This document shows positions 6,538-14,812 of a stretch of DNA of 19,595 nt, in pieces. Positions within the stretch are counted from its first letter, which is position 1, and the number at the start of each line of letters is the position of its first letter. Source of the stretch: CAYMJO01 sp964391305 (GTDB lineage Bacteria > Patescibacteriota > CALEFQ01); assembly GCA_964391305.1 (NCBI GenBank), contig CAYMJO010000014.1, positions 1 through 19,595 on the forward strand. Direction: 5' to 3'. The position numbers were made by a program, and so were the translations under genes. Under the pieces are notes generated by a model, which made no database searches, had not been told where the DNA came from, and worked only from the letters and a program-made list of their open reading frames with translations.

Positions 6538-7490
6538 TTGTGATCGCGTCTATTATCATCGGCCGAGTTTTATACAGCTTCTTCAAGCTGATTGTGCGAA
6601 GGGCAACCATACGGACAAAAACGGTCTTTGATGATGTGCTTGTTGATGTTGTCGAAGAACCTATGGTGTTTTTGGTTTTCCTCGGCGGTCTTTGGTACGG
6701 ATTTTCTGTCATAGAGATTCCGGACAGCGCTGAAAAAATTGTTTACAATATTTTAAAGATTTTAATCATTCTTACGGTTGCCTTCTTTGTCGTGAGGCTT
6801 TCCGATGGTTGGATTGTAGAGTATTTGAGGCAAAGGGCATTGGTTTCCGGCGCTGGCAAGTCTCTTCCGGCGGTCCAAAAAATAATAAAGGTCGTCGTTG
6901 TCATCGTTGCGGCGCTTGTGATATTCGATATTCTTGAGCTGAACGTCACTTCATTGATCGCGGGTCTTGGACTTGGCGGACTTGCCGTTGCGCTTGCGGC
7001 AAGGGACACGCTTGCGAATTTGTTTGGCTCGGTCACCGTTTTGACGGATCAGCCTTTCAAAGTTGGAGATAAAATTAGGATAGAAAAATTCGAGGGGAAC
7101 GTTGAAGAAGTCGGACTGCGAAGTACGCGAATCAAAACGGGCATGGGAACACGAATCATTATTCCAAACACGAAGCTCACCACGATGATCGTTGAAAATG
7201 TTTCTGAGAGAGAGGGTAAGCACAAGGAGTTTGCGATTTTTTTGAAACAAACGGTTTCAAGCGAGAAAATTCAAAAGGCGATTGATATTATCAAATCTGC
7301 CCTGAATGAAAATTTGGAGATGATTGAAGATAAATATTGTGTGAGTTTTTCAGAAATTTCTGAAAAAGGTCCTGTGATTTCTGTGAGTTATTTTGTAAAA
7401 AGCCAGAAAGGTAAGGCGGAAATCGTTGAGAGGATTAATTTCGGGATAAAAAAGGGATTGGAGAAGATTGGTGTTGAATTAAATGATTGA
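6471..7490 (+). CDS. mscS: Small-conductance mechanosensitive channel, MscS family
   Basis: This is an inner-membrane tension-gated channel that vents solutes on hypo-osmotic shock. In the 339-residue protein, hydrophobic segments lie at about residues 15-38, 64-82, 93-112 and 137-155. The Gly/Ala-rich pore helix follows at about 160-190 (SLIAGLGLGGLAVALAARDT, then LANLFGSVTVLTDQPFKVGD), the family hallmark. The beta-domain (IRIEKFEGNVEEVGLRSTRI, IIIPNTKL) and a C-terminal alpha/beta domain complete the fold. With four segments before the pore helix it is slightly larger than the E. coli MscS three-helix core. It has its own extended -10 promoter and a terminator, so it is probably monocistronic. 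No Shine-Dalgarno site is seen, fitting a near-leaderless message. Confidence 0.93.
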   Translation: MSEIFGNLYLSDKAQSYLLFFVIVIASIIIGRVLYSFFKLIVRRATIRTKTVFDDVLVDVVEEPMVFLVFLGGLWYGFSVIEIPDSAEKIVYNILKILIILTVAFFVVRLSDGWIVEYLRQRALVSGAGKSLPAVQKIIKVVVVIVAALVIFDILELNVTSLIAGLGLGGLAVALAARDTLANLFGSVTVLTDQPFKVGDKIRIEKFEGNVEEVGLRSTRIKTGMGTRIIIPNTKLTTMIVENVSEREGKHKEFAIFLKQTVSSEKIQKAIDIIKSALNENLEMIEDKYCVSFSEISEKGPVISVSYFVKSQKGKAEIVERINFGIKKGLEKIGVELND

Positions 7491-7517
7491 AATGTCTATA
7501 TGGATAACAGGCTTGTG

Positions 7518-7550
7518 CTTGCCTGCAGGTCTATTCTACAAAGAGGCAAG
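7518..7550 (+). other. Inverted repeat in the mscS 3' region
   Basis: CTTGCCT (7518-7524) and AGGCAAG (7544-7550) are perfect inverted arms around a 19-base loop. They lie between the mscS stop and its terminator. An overlapping CAGGC/GCCTG hairpin (7508-7525) competes for the same bases. Function is unknown. Confidence 0.35.
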
Positions 7551-7554
7551 AGTG

Positions 7555-7579
7555 AAAAAACCGCGTGGACGGTTTTTTT
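7555..7579 (+). terminator. Rho-independent terminator of mscS
   Basis: AAAAAACCG (7555-7563) pairs with CGGTTTTTT (7570-7578) around loop CGTGGA, with one more T following. This bidirectional-looking A/T-flanked hairpin lies 64 bases after the mscS stop. Its T-tract overlaps the -35 box proposed for glyS. Confidence 0.8.
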
Positions 7580-7606
7580 GCAAAATTTGCAAAGGTTTGC
7601 TAAAAT
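7578..7606 (+). promoter_or_regulatory. glyS promoter
   Basis: TTGCAA (7578-7583), a 17-base spacer and TAAAAT (7601-7606), preceded by TGC, make an extended -10 promoter. Initiation near 7613 would give a leader of about 60 bases containing the repeats and hairpin at 7612-7662. Confidence 0.55.
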
Positions 7607-7611
7607 AAGCA

Positions 7612-7662
7612 CTAAGTGCTAAGTTCTAAGTGCTAAGCTTTCTTATAGAAAGCTTAGTGCTT
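7612..7662 (+). repeat. Direct repeats and long hairpin in the glyS leader
   Basis: CTAAGTGCTAAG occurs twice, at 7612-7623 and 7626-7637. The second copy begins a hairpin: 7628-7642 pairs with 7648-7662 over 15 positions around loop TTATA. Ten inner pairs are perfect (CTAAGCTTTC/GAAAGCTTAG); two outer ones are G-U as RNA. AGCAC/GTGCT (7608-7620) is a further small palindrome. The hairpin ends 13 bases before the glyS ATG. No T-tract follows, so it is not a standard terminator. It may be a decayed dispersed repeat or a leader control element. Confidence 0.6.
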
Positions 7663-7675
7663 GGTGACTAAAACT

Positions 7676-9055
7676 ATGAACGATAAAATGCAAAAAATTG
7701 TCTCTCTTGCCAAAAGGCGGGGGTTTGTTTTTCCCTCTTCCGAAATATATGGGGGTTTTGCGGCTGTCTATGATTTGGGTCCTTACGGGGTTGAGCTTGC
7801 GAGTCTGATAAAAAAAGAATGGTGGAAAGCTGTTGTGCAGGTGCGTGAGAATATAGTTGGCTTGGATTCGTCTATTTTTATGCATCCGGAAATTTGGAAA
7901 GCCAGCGGTCATGTTGGCGGATTTGCCGATCCCTTGGTAGAATGCAAAGATTGCCACAATAGATTTCGCGCGGATCATTTGCTTGATGAGATAGGCGTCA
8001 AAGCCGATGAAAAAATGTCAGAAGCAGAAATCGGCAGGATTTTCGAAGAGAACAAAGAAAGATTGAAATGCCCAAACTGTGGAAAAAGCAATTTTACAGG
8101 CATAAAAAAATTCAATCTTTTAGTGAAATCGAATTTGGGTAATTTTACGGAAGACTGGAATAAAAAGCCCGTTTATTTGAGGGGAGAAACTTGTCAGGGG
8201 ATTTACGTGAATTACAAAAATGTTTTGGATTCAACGCGGGTTAGAATTCCATTCGGCATCGCGCAGATTGGCAAGGCATTCAGAAATGAAATCACCGCGC
8301 GGCAGTTTCTTTTTAGAACTAGGGAATTTGAACAGATGGAATTGCAGTATTTCACGCATCCCAAAGAAGAGATAAAAGAATATAACAAGCTTCGGGAATT
8401 CCGATGGAAGTTTTATCTGGATTTGGGAATAAAAGAGGAGAATTTGCGATGGCTGAAGCATGAGAATTTGGCGTTCTATGCCAAGGAAGCTTACGATATC
8501 GAGTATAAATATCCTTTTGGGTTCAGCGAGCTCGAGGGCGTGCATGCTCGCGGGGATTACGACTTGAGCCAGCATGCGAAATTTTCTGGAAAAGATTTGT
8601 CGTACAGAGATCCTATTACCGAAGAGATATATGTTCCTCATATTGTAGAATCTTCAGCGGGTGTTGGAAGAATTTTACTCGCGTTGCTTTCCGAGGTTTA
8701 CACAGAGGAAAAAATAAAAGATGGGACGCGTACGGTTCTCAGATTTGACAAAAAAGTAGCGCCGATCAAAATCGCCGTGTTTCCTCTGCTCAAAAACAAG
8801 CCGGACTTGGTTGACAAGGCAAAAAAGATATTTGATGATCTAAAGACGCGTTACATGTGCGAATTCGATGACAATGGGAATATAGGCAAGCGATATCGAA
8901 GACAGGATGAGATTGGTACTTTGTATTGCGTTACGGTTGATTTCGACAGTCTTGAAAAAGGGGACGTTACCGTCCGTGATCGAGACACGATGAAGCAGGA
9001 AAGAGTCAAAATTGATAATTTGGAAGAGTATTTTGAAGGAAGGTTTGCTGTTTAA
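7676..9055 (+). CDS. glyS: Glycyl-tRNA synthetase, dimeric (alpha2) class II type
   Basis: It charges tRNA-Gly. The 459-residue protein opens with the family signature VSLAKRRGFVFPSSEIYGG, then DLGPYG. An insertion with paired C-x2-C (Cys90/93 and Cys132/135) is probably a zinc ribbon. The glycine-site motif usually read RPETAQG appears as RGETCQG at about residues 169-175. Motif 2 is GKAFRNEI...FRTREFEQMELQYF (about 199-226) and motif 3 is ESSAGVGRILLALL, where many family members have GVDR. A C-terminal anticodon-binding domain follows. This is the homodimeric type, not the glyQ/glyS tetramer. I chose ATG 7676; ATG 7688 (MQKIVSLAKRR) is also credible, while the in-frame TTG 7661 lies in the hairpin. 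No Shine-Dalgarno site is visible. Confidence 0.95.
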   Translation: MNDKMQKIVSLAKRRGFVFPSSEIYGGFAAVYDLGPYGVELASLIKKEWWKAVVQVRENIVGLDSSIFMHPEIWKASGHVGGFADPLVECKDCHNRFRADHLLDEIGVKADEKMSEAEIGRIFEENKERLKCPNCGKSNFTGIKKFNLLVKSNLGNFTEDWNKKPVYLRGETCQGIYVNYKNVLDSTRVRIPFGIAQIGKAFRNEITARQFLFRTREFEQMELQYFTHPKEEIKEYNKLREFRWKFYLDLGIKEENLRWLKHENLAFYAKEAYDIEYKYPFGFSELEGVHARGDYDLSQHAKFSGKDLSYRDPITEEIYVPHIVESSAGVGRILLALLSEVYTEEKIKDGTRTVLRFDKKVAPIKIAVFPLLKNKPDLVDKAKKIFDDLKTRYMCEFDDNGNIGKRYRRQDEIGTLYCVTVDFDSLEKGDVTVRDRDTMKQERVKIDNLEEYFEGRFAV

Positions 9056-9081
9056 AATTTAGCATTTAATCTGTTCCTAGT

Positions 9082-10344
9082 ATGTTTCATAAATTCAAAC
9101 TAAAAAATTCGCTTAACGTTGTAGTCGCGCCGCTTAAAGAGACAAAAGTGGTGACTATTTTGCTTTTCTTTGGTGTTGGATCCAGATATGAAAAACAGAA
9201 CAATCTAGGAGTCTCCCATTTCATCGAACATATGTTTTTTAAGGGGACGAAAAAAAGGCCCACAGCTCTAAAAATTTCACAATCTATAGAAAGTCTCGGA
9301 GCGGAGTTCAATGCTTTCACTGGAAAGGATTTTACGGGATACTATATAAAAGTGAATAGCGATCATCTCGAAAAAGCGACAGAGATTCTTTCCGATATGA
9401 TATTGCATTCTAAATTTGAAGAGAAAGAAATAAATAAGGAAAAGGGCGTCATTATTGAAGAGATAAATATGTTTGAGGATAATCCGCTTATACGCATTGA
9501 TGATCTTTTTGAAAATACGCTTTTTGGGAATCAACAATTGGGAATGTATGTATATGGTACTCGCGAATCTATTCGGGGCATGAAAAGAGAGGATTTTATA
9601 AGTTATGTTAATAATTATTATACTTCTGGGAACGCGCTTTTGGGATTTGCGGGATGCGTGAACGCCAGCTTGGTTAAAAAACTTGCCGGGAGATTTTTTG
9701 GAAAATTGAAAAAAGGCTCTAAAAAAGCGCCTAGGAAAGTGGATTTGGGAAAAATTAGAAACAGAGTTAGCTTGGAATACAAAAAAAGTGAGCAGACTCA
9801 ATTGGCGATGGGCTTTCCAGCTTATCGATATACTCATCGGGATATTGTTGCTCTGAAGATTATGGACGTGATTTTTGGCGGGAATATGAGTTCAAGGCTT
9901 TTTGTAAAAGTTCGGGAAAAGCACGGTTTGGCCTATCAAGTCCGTTCTTATGCGGGGCAATATCAAGATACTGGAGTGATGATGGTGCAAGCCGGTCTGG
10001 ACAATAGGAAATTGGAGAAGACAGTGGGACTAATAATGGAAGAGCTTAGAAAAATGCGATCCAAAAATGTTTCTCAAGCGGAATTGAAAAAAGCGAAAGA
10101 TTTTATGAAAGGCAGACTTATAGTACAGCTTGAGGATTCTGAAAATCTTGCCAACTGGCTTTTAAGACAACAGCTTTTTAATGGGAAAATGATGACGTTG
10201 GAAGAAAAGTTTAGCAAAATAGATGCGGTGAGCGTCGGTGACGTAAAACGTGTCGCGAAGGATGTTATTAATTTTAAGAAATTAAACGTAGCTGTGATCG
10301 GGCCACTTATAGATGAAGAGAAATTGAAGAAGCTGTTTAATTAA
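9082..10344 (+). CDS. M16-family zinc peptidase (processing-peptidase-like)
   Basis: This 420-residue protein is a single-unit pitrilysin/M16 peptidase. The inverted zinc motif H-x2-E-H is at His46-Phe-Ile-Glu49-His50 (SHFIEHMFFKGT). The distal Glu ligand lies about 76 residues on, at Glu126/127 within EKGVIIEEINMFED. The C-terminal half has the second M16 domain with the conserved R/Y substrate-binding region (VREKHGLAYQVRSYAG). Catalysis therefore looks intact. There is no signal peptide, so it is predicted cytoplasmic. The physiological substrate is unknown; bacterial relatives degrade peptides or act like mitochondrial processing peptidase. It begins 26 bases after glyS with no Shine-Dalgarno site and no inactive partner gene beside it. 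Confidence 0.92.
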   Translation: MFHKFKLKNSLNVVVAPLKETKVVTILLFFGVGSRYEKQNNLGVSHFIEHMFFKGTKKRPTALKISQSIESLGAEFNAFTGKDFTGYYIKVNSDHLEKATEILSDMILHSKFEEKEINKEKGVIIEEINMFEDNPLIRIDDLFENTLFGNQQLGMYVYGTRESIRGMKREDFISYVNNYYTSGNALLGFAGCVNASLVKKLAGRFFGKLKKGSKKAPRKVDLGKIRNRVSLEYKKSEQTQLAMGFPAYRYTHRDIVALKIMDVIFGGNMSSRLFVKVREKHGLAYQVRSYAGQYQDTGVMMVQAGLDNRKLEKTVGLIMEELRKMRSKNVSQAELKKAKDFMKGRLIVQLEDSENLANWLLRQQLFNGKMMTLEEKFSKIDAVSVGDVKRVAKDVINFKKLNVAVIGPLIDEEKLKKLFN

Positions 10345-10376
10345 AAAGTGGAGACATTGGTATTTTGTAGCGTTGC

Positions 10377-10415
10377 AAATCAAAAATACAAATTAAAATT
10401 AAAGAATTTTGATTT
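10377..10415 (+). other. AT-only inverted repeat after the M16 gene
   Basis: AAATCAAAA (10377-10385) and TTTTGATTT (10407-10415) form a 9-pair hairpin with a 21-base loop, 32 bases after the stop. An A-run then a T8 run follow (about 10417-10432). This may act as a weak terminator, but the AT-only composition makes chance pairing likely. Confidence 0.3.
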
Positions 10416-10444
10416 TAAAAAATGTTTTTTTTGCGCTTTTAACT

Positions 10445-10472
10445 TTGACTTTCGGCAAAAGCATGATATAAT
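10445..10472 (+). promoter_or_regulatory. Promoter of the AI-2E family gene
   Basis: TTGACT (10445-10450), a 16-base spacer and TATAAT (10467-10472) with the extended TGA just upstream. This is the best-matching promoter in the window. Initiation near 10479 leaves a leader of about 33 bases before ATG 10512. Confidence 0.75.
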
Positions 10473-10511
10473 CTCGATGTGTTAGAGATTATTTTGCATT
10501 AAGAAAATATA

Positions 10512-11597
10512 ATGATTTCGAGGCGTATAATTGAACATAACGTGTCAATAAAGGCGATTTTTAAGGTTGTAATTATAATTGGGATAATCGCCCTGCTTTA
10601 CGTTATTAGAAATGTCATAGTTGTTTTGTTTATATCTGTCGTGCTTGCGTCTTCTTTTGATCCCATTGTCGATAATTTGCAAAAGAAAAGAATTCCCAGA
10701 TGGGTGAGCGTTTTGATTATTTTGATAATGTTGCTGGGATTGATTGCCCTAATAATTTTCTTGATGATTCCTCCCGTGAAAAATCAGATAGATCAATTAA
10801 CCAATAATATCCCGGCTGTTTTTGACCAATTCCAAAATATAAAAGATCTTGCTGTAAAATACGATCTTATTGACAACTCTCAAAGTCTTTTGAACGCGAT
10901 AGCGACTAGACTTGGCAATGTTGCACAAGGAGCGGTTACCAAGGTAACTGGCGCTTTTAGCGGCTTGATTACTATTATTACGATTATAGTTCTTTCTGCT
11001 TATCTTGTTGTGCAGGAGAACGGCATAAAACGTTTTGTAAAAGCTGTGACTCCGCTCAAATACAGGCCATACATTGTTGATCTTGTGAATCGCATACAAT
11101 TCAAAATGGGACAATGGCTTCGTGGTCAGCTGGTTTTGATGCTGATAGTCGGAGGACTTACTTACATTGGCTTAACTCTCATGGGAGTTGATTACGCTTT
11201 GCTCCTCGCCATTCTCGCTGGACTTTTAGAGATCATTCCTATTATTGGGATTCCGATCGCTATAGTTCCTGCGATTATCATTTCACTTACGCAGTCTCCA
11301 ATACTCACTATTTTTGTCGTTATTCTCTACATTGTCATCCAGCAAGTCGAAAACCATATTCTTGTTCCAAAAGTAATGCAGAAAGCCGTCGGACTTAATC
11401 CCGTATTTGTCATATTGGCTTTGCTTATTGGTTATGAATTGGCGGGAATTCTTGGTGTTATTCTCTCCGTTCCTGCCGCAACGGCCTTGGCAGTTTTTAT
11501 AAAAGACTTTTATGATTATAAAAAAGAGAAAGACCAAGAAACTCTTGAAAAAATACGTGGGAGAAATGGCGAGATAAATTCTGGTATTGAGGAATGA
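10512..11597 (+). CDS. AI-2E family transporter (PerM-like membrane protein)
   Basis: This 361-residue polytopic protein has the AI-2E/PerM layout. Three N-terminal helices (about residues 14-33, 33-50 and 63-87) come first. A soluble segment with amphipathic helices (about 90-145) follows, then a cluster of C-terminal helices. The recognisable regions are MGQWLRGQLVLMLIVGGLTYIG, LLLAILAGLLEIIPIIG and VENHILVPKVMQKAVGLNPV, strongly family-typical. Members have been linked to autoinducer-2 export, Na+/H+ antiport or unknown export; the substrate cannot be read from sequence. It has its own promoter and no Shine-Dalgarno site. The C-terminus is a charged tail (YKKEKDQETLEK...), probably cytoplasmic. 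Confidence 0.92.
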   Translation: MISRRIIEHNVSIKAIFKVVIIIGIIALLYVIRNVIVVLFISVVLASSFDPIVDNLQKKRIPRWVSVLIILIMLLGLIALIIFLMIPPVKNQIDQLTNNIPAVFDQFQNIKDLAVKYDLIDNSQSLLNAIATRLGNVAQGAVTKVTGAFSGLITIITIIVLSAYLVVQENGIKRFVKAVTPLKYRPYIVDLVNRIQFKMGQWLRGQLVLMLIVGGLTYIGLTLMGVDYALLLAILAGLLEIIPIIGIPIAIVPAIIISLTQSPILTIFVVILYIVIQQVENHILVPKVMQKAVGLNPVFVILALLIGYELAGILGVILSVPAATALAVFIKDFYDYKKEKDQETLEKIRGRNGEINSGIEE

Positions 11598-11631
11598 GAG
11601 CTGATTTTTGAAGGTTAACAGTTATCAGCTC
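11598..11631 (+). other. Inverted repeat directly after the AI-2E gene stop
   Basis: GAGCTGAT (11598-11605) and ATCAGCTC (11624-11631) are a perfect 8-base inverted repeat beginning right after the stop codon. A CTCCCGGCTCCCAG stretch and a T7 run (11643-11649) follow. The T-run is 11 bases beyond the stem, so this is an imperfect terminator candidate. Confidence 0.4.
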
Positions 11632-11705
11632 CCGGCTCCCAGTTTTTTTATATTCAGCTTCGTTGTAACTGTATATTGATAATTTAGAATTTGGTATTAT
11701 AAACT

Positions 11706-12383
11706 ATGGCAAAGCTTTATGTTGTTGCTACGCCAATAGGAAATCTGGAGGATGTAACTTTGCGCGCGCTAAGGATTTTGAGATCTGTTGATCTTATTGC
11801 CTGTGAAGATACGAGGACAACTATGAAGTTGTTGTCTCGATATGAGATTAAGACAAAGCTTGTAAGCTACTTCCAGCATTCGAGGCCTTCAAAAGCCAGA
11901 TTCATTGTTGAGCAGATAAAAAATGGCAAGGACGTCGCGCTTGTTTCCGAAGCGGGAACGCCCTCAATCTCCGATCCCGGCACAGTTCTCGTCGCGGAAG
12001 CCGTTAAGTCAGGTATAGATGTTGTCCCGATTCCCGGCGCTTCAGCCGTTACAGCGGCGGCAAGCGTGTCCGGTCTTCCCGTTGACAAGTTTGCGTTTTA
12101 TGGATTTCTTCCCGTCAAAAAAGGACGAGTGAAGATCATTGAAAAAATGCTTTCCGAGGACAAGACCGTTCTTTTCTATGAGTCTCCGCATAGGATATTG
12201 AGAACACTGGGCGATTTGAGAGAAAACATGAAAGCAAATTTTGACATAATTGTTTTTAGAGAACTCACGAAAAAATTTGAGGAAATCACTCGAGGGAATA
12301 TTGATGGAATTTTTAATTTTTTTAAAAATTTAAAAAAAATTAAAGGAGAAATTGTTGTCATTTTTTATAAAAATGCCAAATGA
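11706..12383 (+). CDS. rsmI: 16S rRNA (cytidine1402-2'-O)-methyltransferase
   Basis: RsmI 2'-O-methylates C1402 in the decoding centre of 16S rRNA using SAM. The tetrapyrrole-methylase fold motifs are present: VATPIGNLEDVTLRAL at the N-terminus, CEDTR, VSEAGTPSISDPG (usually VSDAGTP), PIPGASA, FYESPHRI and RELTKKFEE. The protein has 225 residues, about 60 fewer than E. coli RsmI, because the C-terminal helical domain is absent. The ORF ends in an AT-rich stretch encoding NFFKNLKKIKGEIVVIFYKNAK, which still includes the core's last strand. TATTAT sits six bases before the ATG, too near for a leadered promoter. It begins a cluster with metG, tatD and leuS. Confidence 0.95.
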   Translation: MAKLYVVATPIGNLEDVTLRALRILRSVDLIACEDTRTTMKLLSRYEIKTKLVSYFQHSRPSKARFIVEQIKNGKDVALVSEAGTPSISDPGTVLVAEAVKSGIDVVPIPGASAVTAAASVSGLPVDKFAFYGFLPVKKGRVKIIEKMLSEDKTVLFYESPHRILRTLGDLRENMKANFDIIVFRELTKKFEEITRGNIDGIFNFFKNLKKIKGEIVVIFYKNAK

Positions 12384-12405
12384 TCAATTACAAAAGTCAA
12401 AGTAG

Positions 12406-12434
12406 TATCAAATGACAAGTGTCAGATTTTGACA
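12406..12434 (+). repeat. Alternating TGACA/TGTCA repeat upstream of metG
   Basis: TGACA (12413-12417), TGTCA (12420-12424) and TGACA (12430-12434) alternate, so the centre site can pair with either neighbour. The block begins with TATCAAATGACAA (12406-12418), identical to 4137-4149 before ispG. No T-tract or -10 box follows. Related dispersed repeat or operator; function unknown. Confidence 0.5.
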
Positions 12435-12461
12435 TTTTAAATTGAAGGCAGACTGGTCCCC

Positions 12462-13985
12462 ATGAACAAGTATTACGTTACAACTCCTATATACTACGCC
12501 AACGACAAGCCGCATATTGGTCATGCGTACACGACTATAGCCGCTGATGTTTTGGCGCGCTATCATAAGCTTCGAGGTGAAGATGTCTGGTTTCTCACTG
12601 GTCTTGATGAACATGGATCGAAAGTTCCTGCCTCTGCGGACAAACTTGGGAAGGATGTAAATGATTTCGTTGACGAGCAAGCTGTGTTTTTCAAAAAAGC
12701 TTGGCAGAATTTGAATATTTCAAACGATGACTTTATAAGAACGACTGAAAGGCGCCATAAAACTGGCGCGCAAAAATTTCTTCAAATTTTGAAGGACAAG
12801 AATGTTTTATACAAAGGCAAGTATAGTGGATTATACTGTGTCGGTTGTGAAAAATTTATTACTGGCAAAGAGTTGGTGAATGGAAAGTGTCCAGATCATA
12901 AAAAATTTCCGGAAAAGGTGGAAGAGGAAAACTGGTTCTTCAAACTTTCGGATTATTCCAAAAAAGTCAGGGATTTGATTATTGAAGATGAAATTGAAAT
13001 TCTTCCAAAGGCGAGAAAAAACGAAGTTTTAGGCTTGTTTGACGAGCTTGATGATTTTTCCGTTTCCCGTGAAAAAGTTAAATGGGGAGTTCCCCTTCCT
13101 TTTGATAAAAATCAAATTACGTATGTTTGGATTGAGGCTTTGACCAATTATTTGAATGCCCTAGATTTTGAACATGATGGGAAATTGTTTAAAAAGTTTT
13201 GGCCGGTGAATTTGCATTTGATGGCGAAGGAGATTATAAAGTTTCACTGCATTTTCTGGCCAGCAATGCTTCTTGCCGCTGGATTTGAGATGCCAAGAAG
13301 CATTTTCGCGCATGGTTTTTTTACGATCAATGGAGAGAAGATGAGTAAAACCATCGGCAATGTTATCGATCCAAATGAGATGGTCGGGAAATTTGGCGCG
13401 GACGGTACGAGGTATCTTCTGCTTACGCAGTTTCCATTCGGCGTTGACGGCGATGTGCAGGAAGACCGATTTGCCGAGAAGTATAATGCCGATCTTGCGA
13501 ACAAGCTTGGAAATCTTGTCAGTCGGACAATTGCCATGACCGGCAAATTTTTTGGATACAAAGTTCCTAAAATTCGTAAAAGCATCGACAGGCTTCCTTT
13601 GCAGTCAAGCGGTTATGTCGAAAATTGTTGGAATATGATTTTTCCAAAGGTGAGAGAGAGGCTTAACGAAGACTTGGATTTATACGAGGCGCTGAATCAC
13701 ATATGGAGATTTATCGACGCGGCGAACACTTACGTTGATAAGAATGAACCGTGGAATTTGGCAAAGCAAGGAAAAGATATCGAGCTTTCTGAAGTCATGT
13801 ACGATTTGCTTTTTTCTTTGAAAAAGCTTTTGATAATTTTGCATCCATTTATTCCAGAGGCTTCCTTGAAAATTGCGAAGGCTTTGGGTTTGGAAACAAT
13901 CAAGTTTGCAGATATCGATAAGCCCCTGAAATCTGGCAAAAAGATTTCGAAGATCGAAATTTTATTTCCGAGGGTTGAAAAATAA
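12462..13985 (+). CDS. metG: Methionyl-tRNA synthetase
   Basis: A class I synthetase charging initiator and elongator tRNA-Met. The HIGH motif is PHIGH at His18-His21 after VTTPIYYAND. The connective peptide has a single zinc knuckle (CVGC...CPDH). The KMSKS loop is KMSKT at residues 293-297 in NGEKMSKTIGNVIDP. The anticodon-binding helical bundle fills the rest (KYNADLANKLGNLVSR...). The 507-residue length corresponds to the minimal form lacking the C-terminal EMAP-II-like tRNA-binding/dimerisation domain. A weak GAAGG lies 13 bases before ATG 12462. It follows rsmI by 78 bases and its TAA stop touches the tatD ATG directly, so metG-tatD are an operon. Confidence 0.97.
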   Translation: MNKYYVTTPIYYANDKPHIGHAYTTIAADVLARYHKLRGEDVWFLTGLDEHGSKVPASADKLGKDVNDFVDEQAVFFKKAWQNLNISNDDFIRTTERRHKTGAQKFLQILKDKNVLYKGKYSGLYCVGCEKFITGKELVNGKCPDHKKFPEKVEEENWFFKLSDYSKKVRDLIIEDEIEILPKARKNEVLGLFDELDDFSVSREKVKWGVPLPFDKNQITYVWIEALTNYLNALDFEHDGKLFKKFWPVNLHLMAKEIIKFHCIFWPAMLLAAGFEMPRSIFAHGFFTINGEKMSKTIGNVIDPNEMVGKFGADGTRYLLLTQFPFGVDGDVQEDRFAEKYNADLANKLGNLVSRTIAMTGKFFGYKVPKIRKSIDRLPLQSSGYVENCWNMIFPKVRERLNEDLDLYEALNHIWRFIDAANTYVDKNEPWNLAKQGKDIELSEVMYDLLFSLKKLLIILHPFIPEASLKIAKALGLETIKFADIDKPLKSGKKISKIEILFPRVEK

Positions 13986-14750
13986 ATGTTAATTGACACT
14001 CACACACATCTTGATTTTCAAAGCTTCAATGACGACCGTGAGGAAGTTCTCGCGAGGGCGAAAGACACGGGCGTTGAGAAAATGATCAACTGCGGATCCG
14101 CTTGGGAAGGTTCTTTGGCCAGTGTTGAACTTTCGGAGAAATACCCGCAAGTTTTCGCGGCAGTCGGATTGCATCCGCACGAGACCGCGTATGCCAAAAA
14201 AAATCTCAATTACATTTCAAAGCTTGAAGAGCTTGCGGATAATGACAAAGTCGTTGCAATAGGTGAAATCGGTCTCGATTATTTTGAGATGGCTAATATA
14301 AAAGAAGAGCAAAAAGAGCTTTTTATTCCCCAGCTTGAGCTTGCCGAGAAGCTCGGACTTCCGGTCATCCTGCACGCCAGAGACTCCTATGCCGATGTTT
14401 ATGAGATTGTTAAAGATAAAAAGCTGAAGGCCGTTTTGCACTGTTTTTCCGGAGATTTGAAACAGGCGGAAAAATTTCTCAATCTTGGGTTTATGATTTC
14501 ATTCACGGGCATTATCACATTCGCGAAGACGGATAAGCTTGTAAAAGTGGTTGAAAAAGTTTCTCTGGATAGCGTAATGATCGAAACAGATTGCCCGTTC
14601 CTCGCGCCAGAACCGCATCGAGGGAGTCGCGCGGAGCCGGCGCACGTGAAACGCATCGCAGAAAAGATTGCCGAGATAAAAGATGTTTCTTTTGAAGAGG
14701 TTGCAAAAAGAACAACAGAAAATGCGGAGATTTTTTTTAAACTAGATTAA
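13986..14750 (+). CDS. tatD: TatD-family metal-dependent deoxyribonuclease
   Basis: TatD-type nucleases are metal-dependent TIM-barrel hydrolases with 3'-5' exonuclease or D-aminoacyl-tRNA-deacylase-like relatives; the cellular role is probably DNA processing or repair. All metal ligands are present in the 254-residue protein: His6 and His8 (DTHTHLD), Glu94 (GEIGLDY), His130 (LHARD), His152 (HCFSG) and Asp202 (ETDCPFLAPEPHRG). The start ATG abuts the metG TAA with no spacing, which suggests translational coupling; GAGG within the metG end lies about 12 bases upstream. metG-tatD adjacency is common in bacteria. The paralogues ycfH and tatD cannot be told apart from sequence alone. Confidence 0.95.
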   Translation: MLIDTHTHLDFQSFNDDREEVLARAKDTGVEKMINCGSAWEGSLASVELSEKYPQVFAAVGLHPHETAYAKKNLNYISKLEELADNDKVVAIGEIGLDYFEMANIKEEQKELFIPQLELAEKLGLPVILHARDSYADVYEIVKDKKLKAVLHCFSGDLKQAEKFLNLGFMISFTGIITFAKTDKLVKVVEKVSLDSVMIETDCPFLAPEPHRGSRAEPAHVKRIAEKIAEIKDVSFEEVAKRTTENAEIFFKLD

Positions 14751-14763
14751 AAAAATCGAAGTA

Positions 14764-14785
14764 CGATCCCGCCGTGGCGGGATCG
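14764..14785 (+). repeat. GC-rich perfect palindrome between tatD and leuS
   Basis: CGATCCCGCC (14764-14773) and GGCGGGATCG (14776-14785) are perfect inverted arms around GT. It is the most GC-rich intergenic element here. No T-tract follows, so it is not a classic terminator. It is 27 bases before the leuS ATG, and loose TCGAA/TTCGA flanks lie outside. It resembles dispersed palindromic units of REP type. Confidence 0.65.
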
Positions 14786-14812
14786 ATGTTTGGATTTCGA
14801 ATTTTTATAAAA

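Noticed and set aside
14764..14785. The palindrome as a tatD terminator
   Set aside because: There is no T-tract after the stem.
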